64,000 nucleotides of DNA. Origin: Pseudomonas sp. Os17. Lineage in GTDB: Bacteria; Pseudomonadota; Gammaproteobacteria; Pseudomonadales; Pseudomonadaceae. Positions within the stretch are counted from its first letter, which is position 1; every line of letters starts with the position of its first letter. The notes under the pieces were generated by a model that saw only the letters and a program-made list of their open reading frames with translations, was not told the origin of the DNA and searched no databases. Below are positions 24,958 through 32,503 of the stretch, one piece after another. A program made the position numbers and the translations under genes. The DNA is taken from the NCBI RefSeq assembly GCF_001547895.1, contig NZ_AP014627.1, forward strand, positions 6,326,001 through 6,390,000, read 5' to 3'.

Positions 24958-25725
24958 CTACTGCTCCACTATTAGATAACCCACAAATTTTCCCTGAGCC
25001 CCAGGCACGCGCTTATTGATCAGATACTCATATAAAGCATTCCACTTTATTAACTCATAGAGCGTTACACACCCTTCTGACACATGACCAATATGTATAT
25101 ATCGCGTACTGTTGGTTTCCGTACCCTCCAAGGCAATAGGAAACCAGACATCGGTGCAAATTATCTTCCCAGGATAAGCAGCTCTATATCCCGAAGTGTC
25201 AACTTCTGCGTGAGAGAAATCAGGGGCCATGATTCGGTGCCTACCTGGGGCTATGGGCGTAAACGCCCTGCCCCAGACGCTGTTAAGCGTAACCCTTGCG
25301 CTGATTCCTGAAAACTCAGCCACAGCCCACTGCTGAGTGAATGCAAAATTCTTGATTTCTGACCTGACCCCTGTCTCTAAATTCGCGTATTTCACTCGGA
25401 TCGTTGCCGCATTTTTTTCTGGCCCAATGTCAGACAGATACAAGGGGACATTGCGGTGACTCAAAGCCACTTCTTTACCAATAAAGCCACTATTGCCATC
25501 CTTCACTTGGAAGTGAGCATATTTTTCTGACGCTTTCACCATGACCAATTTGGTGTATTCACACAAATAGATAAAACTCGCCTCATGGGAAAACATAGGT
25601 CTAAAGCCCAGCCAGCCCTTGTCATCCGCCCGTCTCACATACTTGGTCGTTACCCCGACACGTTGCCGAGCGCTCACATCCCGGGTAGCGGCATGCACAT
25701 TATTCGCAAGCACAATCTGACTCAT
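24958..25725 (-). CDS. L,D-transpeptidase-like (YkuD-type) toxin, probable type VI effector
   Basis: 255 residues from ATG 25725, chosen because TTTGAGGCG lies before it; an in-frame ATG at 25749 overlaps the PAAR gene and lacks a ribosome site. The C-terminal half has the L,D-transpeptidase pattern: FTPIAPGRHRIMAPDF near residue 155, then RYIHIGHVSEGCVTLY with His211, His214 and Cys219, equivalent to the HxxxxxxGC active site. There is no signal peptide, which fits delivery by a secretion machine. Position between a PAAR protein and a periplasmic partner suggests a peptidoglycan-targeting antibacterial effector. The N-terminal ~100 residues are unrecognised. AT-rich and likely acquired. Confidence 0.7.
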   Translation of the reverse strand: MSQIVLANNVHAATRDVSARQRVGVTTKYVRRADDKGWLGFRPMFSHEASFIYLCEYTKLVMVKASEKYAHFQVKDGNSGFIGKEVALSHRNVPLYLSDIGPEKNAATIRVKYANLETGVRSEIKNFAFTQQWAVAEFSGISARVTLNSVWGRAFTPIAPGRHRIMAPDFSHAEVDTSGYRAAYPGKIICTDVWFPIALEGTETNSTRYIHIGHVSEGCVTLYELIKWNALYEYLINKRVPGAQGKFVGYLIVEQ

Positions 25726-25735
25726 GAACAACGCC

Positions 25736-26242
25736 TCAAACCGAGTCATCCGGGTCTATTTGGAGCAGCCCGCTGACGTCAGTAAAAAACCGTTGCGTCA
25801 ATCCATTTTGATCCGTAATGCCCCTATATACCTTGCCGTCCGGCGTCACGACCTTGTACTTGAAATCAGGCACAGGTTCGCCATCGGTATCCAGCAGCTC
25901 AAACTGTGCGTTGTGGCGGTGCTGAATGGCCAATGGCGTGATGGAGGTAAACTCAGCAACGGTGACCGTAGTCCCGATAATGACCGTTCCCGACCCGCCA
26001 ATAACCACATTGCCGTGGCTACCCAACGAATCCGTGGTGGCCACGGGTCGTCCATTGATCAGCACATTGCTGATCAAGTTACCCGTCAGAACCGCTCCAC
26101 AGGCTGTCTGGTCACCCTCACGAGCAACGGGTAATCCATCGAAAATGACATCGGGCGAGCCACTGACGATGGGATTCACGCCATGCCCGGGAATTGGGCA
26201 GGCGGTGAGGTCGGTGGCTCGTGCGGCGGGCTTCCCTGACAT
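25736..26242 (-). CDS. PAAR-domain protein with a C-terminal extension
   Basis: 168 residues. Residues 1-90 form the PAAR repeat: SGKPAARATDLTACP at the start, SGSPDVIFDGLPVAREGD, then GHGV and SHGNVVIGGSG motifs providing metal ligands. Residues 105-150 form an Ig/transthyretin-like extension (FELLDTDGEPVPDFKYKVV) as often found on effector-carrying PAAR proteins. CAAGGAGCAATC precedes the ATG. PAAR proteins sharpen the type VI secretion spike and dock effectors. No VgrG or tss genes are present, so this is an orphan cassette. Confidence 0.88.
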   Translation of the reverse strand: MSGKPAARATDLTACPIPGHGVNPIVSGSPDVIFDGLPVAREGDQTACGAVLTGNLISNVLINGRPVATTDSLGSHGNVVIGGSGTVIIGTTVTVAEFTSITPLAIQHRHNAQFELLDTDGEPVPDFKYKVVTPDGKVYRGITDQNGLTQRFFTDVSGLLQIDPDDSV

Positions 26243-26391
26243 GATGATTGCTCCTTGAGAATGGCGTTCAGCGATAACGCCTGAATCATTGCGCTACCTC
26301 TTATGCCGCCAGGAGCCAGGTCAAACAAGGCGGAAAAATCTGAAATGCAAGTCAGATCCATAGCAGCGCGACAACCGGCTCCAGGCCACCG

Positions 26392-26431
26392 AGTTAGCCG
26401 AAAACGACCTGTTCATAGGTAAACGGGCCAT
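26392..26431. repeat. Right 40-bp direct repeat bracketing the PAAR cassette
   Basis: It starts AGTTAGCCGAAAACGACCTG and ends ATAGGTAAACGGGCCAT. 36 of 40 bases are identical to 24411-24450, same orientation. It lies 150 bp upstream of the PAAR start. Confidence 0.75.
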
Positions 26432-26513
26432 CACGACAATCTGCCCTTGCCGCCACCCGGACGCCCTACCAGAATCGGTTGACGACCACGCTCCCTGAAC
26501 AAGGATAAAAGTC

Positions 26514-26777
26514 ATGATGCATGCGGATCTGATTGACCAGGACGACCTGCTGGGACAACTCCGGGCCCTGGGTTTCGAAATGCCCGCTGGCGCCAGCGCC
26601 GAGCAGGCCTGCGAATGTGCGGTAAGGGGTTTGAGCGACGCGCGGGCCAAGGCGCTCAAGGGCATGGTGGAGCAGATGCTCACCGGCAATGCGACCATTC
26701 TGCCGGCGGTGCGCCAGGCCATCGACCGTCAGTTGCTGCCGGCCCTGGCCGAATACCTGCAGCACAAGCGCGCGTGA
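26514..26777 (+). CDS. Small hypothetical protein, 87 residues
   Basis: Starts MMHADLIDQDDLLGQLRALG, with AAGGA 9 bases upstream. It is predicted all-helical and acidic-to-neutral, with two cysteines in QACECAVRG. No membrane segment, signal peptide or known motif is seen. It is followed 66 bp later by the acetyltransferase gene on the same strand and may be co-transcribed with it. I do not recognise the family. Confidence 0.65.
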   Translation: MMHADLIDQDDLLGQLRALGFEMPAGASAEQACECAVRGLSDARAKALKGMVEQMLTGNATILPAVRQAIDRQLLPALAEYLQHKRA

Positions 26778-26843
26778 ATGTCCCCAACGCCTGAGTCGGT
26801 TGCTAGAGTCCGCTCTTCCCACACCGACACAGGCCATTTCCTC

Positions 26844-27290
26844 ATGATCCGCATTCAATCCGGCGCCCTCAGCGAACAGTCCGACTGGCTGCAATTGCGC
26901 CGGGAGCTATGGCCCGACTGCCCGCCTCAAGAGCACCAAGCGGAAATCCGCCAGATGCTGGCAGAACCTCAGCGCTATGGCTGCTGGCTGGCCTATGGGG
27001 CAGACGGGGTGGCGGCAGGACTGGCCGAGGCGGCGTTGCGCCACGACTACGTCAACGGTACCGAAAGCTCGCCGGTGGTCTTTCTCGAAGGGATCTATGT
27101 GGCTCCCGAGTCCCGCCGCCAGGGCATCGCCCAGCGGCTGATCGAGCAGGTGGCTGCATGGGGACGACAACAAGGCTGCGTGGAGCTGGCCTCGGATACC
27201 AGCCTGGACAATCTGCCCAGCCAGACCCTGCACCACGCGCTGGGTTTCGAGGAAACCGAGCGCGTGGTGTATTTCAAGAAACGCCTGTGA
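26844..27290 (+). CDS. AAC(6')-I-type aminoglycoside N-acetyltransferase (GNAT)
   Basis: 148 residues. The sequence follows the AAC(6')-I group closely: DWLQLRRELWPDC at the N-terminus, DYVNGTESSPVVFLEGIYV, the acetyl-CoA loop ESRRQGIAQRLIEQV, ELASDTSLDN, and the end HALGFEETERVVYFKK. Such enzymes acetylate the 6'-amine of aminoglycosides, but chromosomal members may have another natural role. The start at ATG 26844 was preferred to 26778 because homologous proteins begin MIxI there; the ribosome site is weak. The stop codon touches the convergent gbdR stop. Confidence 0.8.
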   Translation: MIRIQSGALSEQSDWLQLRRELWPDCPPQEHQAEIRQMLAEPQRYGCWLAYGADGVAAGLAEAALRHDYVNGTESSPVVFLEGIYVAPESRRQGIAQRLIEQVAAWGRQQGCVELASDTSLDNLPSQTLHHALGFEETERVVYFKKRL

Positions 27291-27299
27291 CTACAGGCG
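27282..27299. terminator. Hairpin across two abutting convergent stop codons
   Basis: CGCCTGT-GACT-ACAGGCG makes a 7-bp stem that includes both the acetyltransferase TGA (27288-27290) and the gbdR TAG (27293-27291). There is no U-tract, so it is only a possible shared pause or termination element. Confidence 0.4.
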
Positions 27300-28394
27300 C
27301 ACGCTGGCGAAGGTCGATTCGTTGCGCGCCTGGCTCAGGGCCGACAGCGGGCCGGACAGCGGCGCCAGGACCATGGCTTGCGGCAGCGGCATCATCGCCA
27401 CCTGCTGGGTGGTGTTGGAACCGATGCGCTCGTCACGGGGCGGAATGCCGAAGTACTCGCGGTAGCACTTGGAGAAGTGCGGCGTCGAGACGAAACCACA
27501 GACCGAGGCCACTTCGATGATCGACATCGGCGTCTGCTTGAGCAGTTGCCGCGCGCGGATCAGCCGCAGCTTGAGGTAATAGCGCGACGGCGAGCAATGC
27601 AGGTACTTCTGGAATAGCCGCTCCAGCTGACGCCGGGACACGGCGACGTACACCGCCAACTCGTCCAGATCGATCGGCTCTTCGAGGTTGGCCTCCATCA
27701 GCGCGACGATTTCCTGAAGCTTGGGCTGGTTGGTGCCAAGCATGTGCTTGAGGGGCACGCGCTGGTGATCCTGTTCGTTGCGGATGCGTTCGTAGACGAA
27801 CATCTCCGAGATCGCCGCCGACAACTCACGGCCATGATCGCGGCTGATCAAGTGCAGCATCATGTCCAGCGGCGCGGTGCCGCCGGAGCTGGTGAAGCGG
27901 TTGCGGTCGAGGGTGAACAGGCGGGTGCTCATGGCCACCCGGGGAAAGGCTTCCTGCATCGACGCCAGGCATTCCCAGTGCACGCTGCAATCGAAACCGT
28001 CCAGCAGGCCGGCGCAGGCCAGGGCCCAGCTGCCGGTGCACACCGCGCCGAGGCGACGGGACTGGCGCGCCTGGCTTTGCAGCCAGGACACATGTTCACG
28101 GGTCACGGTGCGCTGGATGCCGATGCCACCGCAGACGATCACGGTGTCGAGGCTGGGGGCTTTGTGCATGGAGGCGTCGGGGGTGATTTGCAGACCGTCA
28201 CTGGCCCAGACCTGACCGCCATCGACGCTGAGGGTGGTCCAGCGATACAGCTCGCGGCCGGACAGTTGGTTGGCCATGCGCAGGGGTTCGACTGCGGAGG
28301 CCAGGGAAATCAGCGTGAAATTGTCCAGCAGCAGAAAGCCGATGGATTGAGGCGCACGGTTCTGGGGTTGGGCCCCGGAGTTGAACGACGTCAT
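27291..28394 (-). CDS. gbdR: GbdR, AraC-type activator of glycine betaine and dimethylglycine catabolism
   Basis: 367 residues. The N-terminal DJ-1/GATase-like domain (SIGFLLLDNFTLISLASAVEP) is followed by a C-terminal AraC domain with two HTH motifs (LDELAVYVAVSRRQLERLFQ; SIIEVASVCGFVSTPHFSKC). ATG 28394 is preceded by GAGGAGATATCGCG. In pseudomonads it senses glycine betaine/dimethylglycine and activates dgc, gbc, cbc, sda and plc genes. It lies downstream of sdaB on the same strand but 446 bp apart, so it has its own promoter. Confidence 0.9.
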   Translation of the reverse strand: MTSFNSGAQPQNRAPQSIGFLLLDNFTLISLASAVEPLRMANQLSGRELYRWTTLSVDGGQVWASDGLQITPDASMHKAPSLDTVIVCGGIGIQRTVTREHVSWLQSQARQSRRLGAVCTGSWALACAGLLDGFDCSVHWECLASMQEAFPRVAMSTRLFTLDRNRFTSSGGTAPLDMMLHLISRDHGRELSAAISEMFVYERIRNEQDHQRVPLKHMLGTNQPKLQEIVALMEANLEEPIDLDELAVYVAVSRRQLERLFQKYLHCSPSRYYLKLRLIRARQLLKQTPMSIIEVASVCGFVSTPHFSKCYREYFGIPPRDERIGSNTTQQVAMMPLPQAMVLAPLSGPLSALSQARNESTFASVRL

Positions 28395-28840
28395 CGCGAT
28401 ATCTCCTCACACAAAGCGGGTGATGGCCTCAGGCGGAGGCTCTTTTTATGTGCCCTGCGACGCTTCGGAGGCGGGCTTGGTATTCACAGAGCAATTGCCA
28501 TGCCTAAAGTTGAATGGGCATTCAATAACTCCTGAAAACGACGTCGCGACGCGTCTATATAGCCCTTGTCAATGTGCGGATAAGAAGCGCCGAAAGGCGC
28601 GGCGCACAGGCGCCGACAAAAGCGGTGAGCAGTTAGGTAGCACTTGGGCCGCCAAGGCGTTGCGCCGAGGCCGGCGAGTGTCACTCAAAGCACAGCGCGC
28701 CGACCCACCGACTGGTCCGCCGGCGCACCGGGCAACTTGTCTATTCGCGACGCGCTAAAAGGTGGCGCGCGGTGGCCCGAGTGAGCCATTTGCGCGCGCC
28801 GACGTCCCTGGTTCGCATGCGGCTGGCCAGCGAGGGCGGC
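28395..28840. other. Gene-free 446 bp between sdaB and gbdR
   Basis: It holds the gbdR promoter, presumably near 28400-28600, which is less GC-rich than its surroundings. A GC-rich segment with short palindromic bits (GCGCCGAAAGGCGC at 28588-28601) follows. No convincing gene or repeat family was found. Confidence 0.5.
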
Positions 28841-30217
28841 TCAGCATTCCACCGCGCTCACGGCCAGGCCGCCACGGGACGTCTCCTTGTATTTGTCGTG
28901 CATATCGGCGCCGGTATCGCGCATGGTGCGGATCACCCGGTCCAGGGAAATGAAGTGCTGGCCGTCACCGCGCAAGGCCATCTGCGCGGCATTGATCGCC
29001 TTCACCGCGGCAATCGCGTTGCGCTCGATGCAGGGCACCTGCACCAGTCCGCCCACCGGGTCGCAGGTCAGGCCCAGGTTGTGCTCCAGGCCGATTTCCG
29101 CGGCGTTGCACAACTGCTCGGGGCTGGCCCCGAGAATCTCCGCCAGCCCCGCCGCCGCCATGGCGCAGGCCGAGCCCACCTCGCCCTGGCAGCCGACTTC
29201 GGCCCCGGAGATCGAAGCGTTCTTCTTGCACAGGATGCCGATGGCCGCCGCGCCGAGGAAGAAATCCACCACGTTGGCGTCAGTCACGTCCTCGCTGAAT
29301 TTCATGAAGTAGTGCAGCACCGCCGGAATGATCCCCGCCGCGCCGTTGGTGGGTGCGGTGACCATGCGTCCACCGGCGGCGTTCTCCTCGTTCACCGCCA
29401 GGGCGAACAGGTTGACCCACTCCATGGCGCTCAAGGTGGAGCCGATCACATTGGGCTTGTTCAGTTCCTGCAGGCTGCGATGCAGCTTGGCCGCGCGCCT
29501 GCGCACATTGAGCCCGCCGGGCAGGATGCCTTCGTGCTTGAGCCCCTGTTCCACGCAATCCTGCATCGCGCGCCACAGCGCCATCAGGCCGCTGCGGATT
29601 TCCTCCTCCGAACGCCAGACCTTCTCGTTGGCCAGCATCAGCTCGGCAACCCGCAGGTTGTGCTTCTGGCACAGGTTGAGCAGTTCCACCGCGCTGGAGA
29701 AGTCATAAGGCAGCTCGCTGCGATCCAGGTCCGCCACGCCACTGCTGGCCTGGGCCTGGTCGACGACAAAACCGCCGCCCACTGAATAGTAGGTATCGCG
29801 GTACAGCTCCGTGCCTTCCGCCTCTGCCACCAGGGTCATGGCGTTGGGGTGAAAGGGCAGGTTCTCGTCCAGGAGGCGCATGTCCCGAGCCCAGAAGAAC
29901 GGCACCGGCAGGCGCCCGTCCAGCAGCAAGGTGTCGCTGTCGCGCAACTGCTGGATGCGCGGGCCGATCAGCGCAGGGTCGATCGCGTCCGGCCACTCCC
30001 CCATCAGCCCCATGATCACCGCGTTGTCGCTGCCATGGCCGATGCCGGTGGCCGACAGCGAGCCGAACAACTGCACCTCGACCCGCCGCACCTGCTCCAG
30101 CAGGTGCCTTTCCTTCAATGCCTGGACGAACAGCGCCGCGGCACGCATGGGGCCGACGGTGTGGGAACTGGAGGGGCCGATGCCGATCTTGAACAAGTCG
30201 AAAACACTGATAGCCAT
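28841..30217 (-). CDS. sdaB: L-serine ammonia-lyase (iron-sulfur type)
   Basis: 458 residues. Single-chain L-serine dehydratase: IGIGPSSSHTVGPMRAA at the N-terminus (beta domain) and cysteines for the 4Fe-4S cluster in the alpha domain (FFLGAAAIGILCKKNASISG; GCQGEVGSACAMAAAGLAEI; LTCDPVGGLVQVPCIERNA). GAGGAGTTAAGCAGTA precedes ATG 30217. It turns serine into pyruvate and ammonia, the final exit for betaine carbon after demethylation to glycine and conversion to serine. It is divergent from cbcX, and GbdR control is expected. Confidence 0.92.
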   Translation of the reverse strand: MAISVFDLFKIGIGPSSSHTVGPMRAAALFVQALKERHLLEQVRRVEVQLFGSLSATGIGHGSDNAVIMGLMGEWPDAIDPALIGPRIQQLRDSDTLLLDGRLPVPFFWARDMRLLDENLPFHPNAMTLVAEAEGTELYRDTYYSVGGGFVVDQAQASSGVADLDRSELPYDFSSAVELLNLCQKHNLRVAELMLANEKVWRSEEEIRSGLMALWRAMQDCVEQGLKHEGILPGGLNVRRRAAKLHRSLQELNKPNVIGSTLSAMEWVNLFALAVNEENAAGGRMVTAPTNGAAGIIPAVLHYFMKFSEDVTDANVVDFFLGAAAIGILCKKNASISGAEVGCQGEVGSACAMAAAGLAEILGASPEQLCNAAEIGLEHNLGLTCDPVGGLVQVPCIERNAIAAVKAINAAQMALRGDGQHFISLDRVIRTMRDTGADMHDKYKETSRGGLAVSAVEC

Positions 30218-30462
30218 TACTGCTTAACTCCTCGATGAGCACAGTCCAGGCGTCGAAAACGCCCTCTGACGGAGCTGCTACGCTCAAGCTGCAATCCGCC
30301 GAGAAGGGCGCATCATCAGGCTTTTACAGCGACTCGCGGCGTCTGACACCGACCCACTCATGCCCACCAACGCCGCCTGGCGCGAGGCTCGGGTTCTGGG
30401 CGTTTTTTGCGGTGCAGATGCAGGAAAAAATGCCCGGAAACACTGTAAGCGACCTCACCGAC

Positions 30463-30496
30463 ACTGGATGCGACCCTCCCTGTACTGGATACGACG
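30463..30496. promoter_or_regulatory. Direct repeats 21 bp apart, candidate GbdR operator for sdaB/cbcX
   Basis: ACTGGATGCGACC (30463-30475) and ACTGGATACGACG (30484-30496) differ at two positions and are two helical turns apart, a spacing typical of AraC-type dimers. They lie in the 427-bp divergent sdaB-cbcX region (30218-30644), which otherwise holds no gene. Assignment to GbdR is inference. Confidence 0.5.
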
Positions 30497-30644
30497 CACC
30501 CCGTAGGCGACAGTTTTTCACTGGTACATGATCAGTCTCGACTCGATTGCAAGGCACGGTGGTAGAGCTGTCCCCGGCACACCAACCGCCACACTTATAA
30601 GCGCGGTCCATACGCCGCCAGAAAAACATCCAGGAGTCCCCCCT

Positions 30645-31592
30645 ATGAAAGGTTCCCCGTCGTTGTTGTTGGCCGCCATGCTGAGTCTGCCGCTTCTGGC
30701 ACACGCCGCAGAACCGGAGCAATGCAGCACCGTAAACTTCTCCGATGTCGGCTGGACCGATATCACCGTGACCACCGCCACCACCAGCGTCGTGCTCAAC
30801 GCCCTGGGCTACAAGACCAAGACCACGATGATTTCCGTGCCGGTGACCTACAAGTCCCTGGCCGATGGCAAGAACATGGACGTGTTCCTCGGCAACTGGA
30901 TGCCGACCATGGAAAACGACATCAAGCCCTACCGCGACGCCGGCACCGTGGAAACCGTGCGGGCCAACCTGGAAAACGCCAAGTACACCCTGGCAGTGCC
31001 CGAGTCGCTGTATGACAAGGGCCTGAAAGACTTCGCCGACATCGTCAAGTTCAAGAAGGAGCTGGACGGCAAGATCTACGGCATCGAGCCGGGCAACGAT
31101 GGCAACCGCACCATCCAGACGATGATCGACAAGAACGCCTTCGGCCTCAAGGACGCCGGCTTCAAGGTGGTGGAGTCCAGCGAAGCGGGCATGCTGTCCC
31201 AGGTCGAGCGTGCTCAGCGACGCGACACCGCGGTGGTGTTCCTGGGCTGGGAACCGCACCCGATGAACACGCGCTTCAAGATGAAGTACCTGACCGGGGG
31301 CGACGAGTACTTCGGCCCCAACTTCGGCCAGGCCACCATCTACACCAACACCCGCAAGGGCTACACCAGCGAGTGCAGCAACGTTGGCCAGTTGCTGAAG
31401 AACCTGTCGTTCACCCTGAACATGGAAAGCACCCTGATGGGCAACGTGCTGGACGACAAGATGAAGCCTGACGCGGCCGCCAAGGCCTGGCTGAAGAAAA
31501 ACCCACAGGTGCTCGATACCTGGCTCGCCGGCGTGACCACCATTGACGGTAAACCTGGCCTGGAAGCCGTGAAAGCCAAGCTTGCCCAGTAA
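30645..31592 (+). CDS. cbcX: CbcX, periplasmic choline-binding protein
   Basis: 315 residues with signal peptide MKGSPSLLLAAMLSLPLLAHA|AEP. OpuAC/ProX type: SDVGWTDITVTTATTSVVL, VFLGNWMPTMENDIKPY, GIEPGNDGNRTIQTMI and VFLGWEPHPMNTRF hold the Trp/Tyr cage for quaternary ammonium. AGGAGTCCCCCCT precedes ATG 30645; a longer frame opening at 30528 is rejected. It delivers choline to CbcW/CbcV. A hairpin follows at once, likely making this mRNA more abundant than the permease part. Confidence 0.92.
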   Translation: MKGSPSLLLAAMLSLPLLAHAAEPEQCSTVNFSDVGWTDITVTTATTSVVLNALGYKTKTTMISVPVTYKSLADGKNMDVFLGNWMPTMENDIKPYRDAGTVETVRANLENAKYTLAVPESLYDKGLKDFADIVKFKKELDGKIYGIEPGNDGNRTIQTMIDKNAFGLKDAGFKVVESSEAGMLSQVERAQRRDTAVVFLGWEPHPMNTRFKMKYLTGGDEYFGPNFGQATIYTNTRKGYTSECSNVGQLLKNLSFTLNMESTLMGNVLDDKMKPDAAAKAWLKKNPQVLDTWLAGVTTIDGKPGLEAVKAKLAQ

Positions 31593-31601
31593 TCGCTTAC
31601 G

Positions 31602-31633
31602 CCGGGCGGGCTTGCCCGCCCGGGCTGTTTTTT
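31602..31633 (+). terminator. Intra-operon terminator/attenuator between cbcX and cbcW
   Basis: CCGGGCGGG-CTTG-CCCGCCCGG gives a 9-bp GC stem with a four-base loop, followed by GGCTG and six T. It is the form of a Rho-independent terminator, 9 bp after the cbcX stop. Confidence 0.8.
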
Positions 31634-31657
31634 CCTTGCATGCGGACGTTCAATACC

Positions 31658-32503
31658 ATGCTCACTGATCAGAAAATCCCCCTGGGCCAGTACATCGCGG
31701 CTTTCGTAGAGTGGTTGACGAAACACGGTGCCAGCACCTTCGACGCGATCGCTACCACCCTGGAAACCATGATCCACGGCGTCACGTTCGCGTTGACCTG
31801 GTTCAATCCCCTGGCCCTGATCGGCCTGATCGCCCTGCTGGCGCACCTGATTCAGCGCAAATGGGGCCTGACTGTTTTCGTCGTGCTCTCCTTCCTGCTG
31901 ATCCTCAACCTGGGGTACTGGCAGGAAACCATGGAAACCCTGGCCCAGGTGCTGTTTGCCACCCTGGTCTGCGTGCTGATCGGCGTGCCCCTGGGCATCG
32001 TCGCCGCGCACAAGCCGCTGTTCTACACCATGATGCGTCCGGTCCTGGACCTGATGCAGACCGTTCCCACTTTCGTCTACCTGATCCCGACCCTGACCCT
32101 GTTCGGCCTGGGGGTGGTGCCCGGCCTGATTTCCACCGTGGTGTTCGCCATCGCCGCGCCGATTCGCCTGACCTACCTGGGCATTCGCGATGTTCCACAA
32201 GAGTTGATGGATGCGGGCAAGGCCTTTGGCTGTTCGCGCCGTCAGTTGTTGTCGCGCATTGAGTTGCCCCACGCCATGCCGAGCATCGCCGCCGGCATCA
32301 CCCAGTGCATCATGCTGTCGCTGTCGATGGTGGTGATCGCCGCCCTGGTCGGCGCCGACGGCCTGGGCAAACCCGTGGTCAACGCACTCAATACCGCCGA
32401 CATTGCCCTGGGCTTTGAAGCCGGTCTGGCCATCGTGCTGCTGGCGATCATGCTCGACCGTATCTGCAAACAACCTGAAGCCAAAGTAGGGGGTGACGCA
32501 TGA
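31658..32503 (+). CDS. cbcW: CbcW, quaternary-amine ABC transporter permease
   Basis: 281 residues from ATG 31658 (MLTDQKIPLGQYIAAF); an ATG six codons earlier at 31640 is possible. About six membrane segments are visible. The cytoplasmic EAA-type loop reads ELMDAGKAFGCSRRQLLSRIELPHAMPSI. ProW/OpuAB-like. It shares ATGA with cbcV, so translation is coupled. It forms the inner-membrane channel for choline, betaine and carnitine brought by CbcX, CaiX and other binding proteins. Confidence 0.92.
   Translation: MLTDQKIPLGQYIAAFVEWLTKHGASTFDAIATTLETMIHGVTFALTWFNPLALIGLIALLAHLIQRKWGLTVFVVLSFLLILNLGYWQETMETLAQVLFATLVCVLIGVPLGIVAAHKPLFYTMMRPVLDLMQTVPTFVYLIPTLTLFGLGVVPGLISTVVFAIAAPIRLTYLGIRDVPQELMDAGKAFGCSRRQLLSRIELPHAMPSIAAGITQCIMLSLSMVVIAALVGADGLGKPVVNALNTADIALGFEAGLAIVLLAIMLDRICKQPEAKVGGDA

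Noticed and set aside
24411..26431. Insertion sequence or composite transposon carrying the PAAR cassette
   Set aside because: The 40-bp repeats are direct, not inverted, and there is no transposase or integrase frame inside or next to them.
28381..28758. Plus-strand open frame of 125 codons upstream of gbdR
   Set aside because: It begins inside the gbdR start region in antisense, lacks a ribosome site and shows no conserved pattern.
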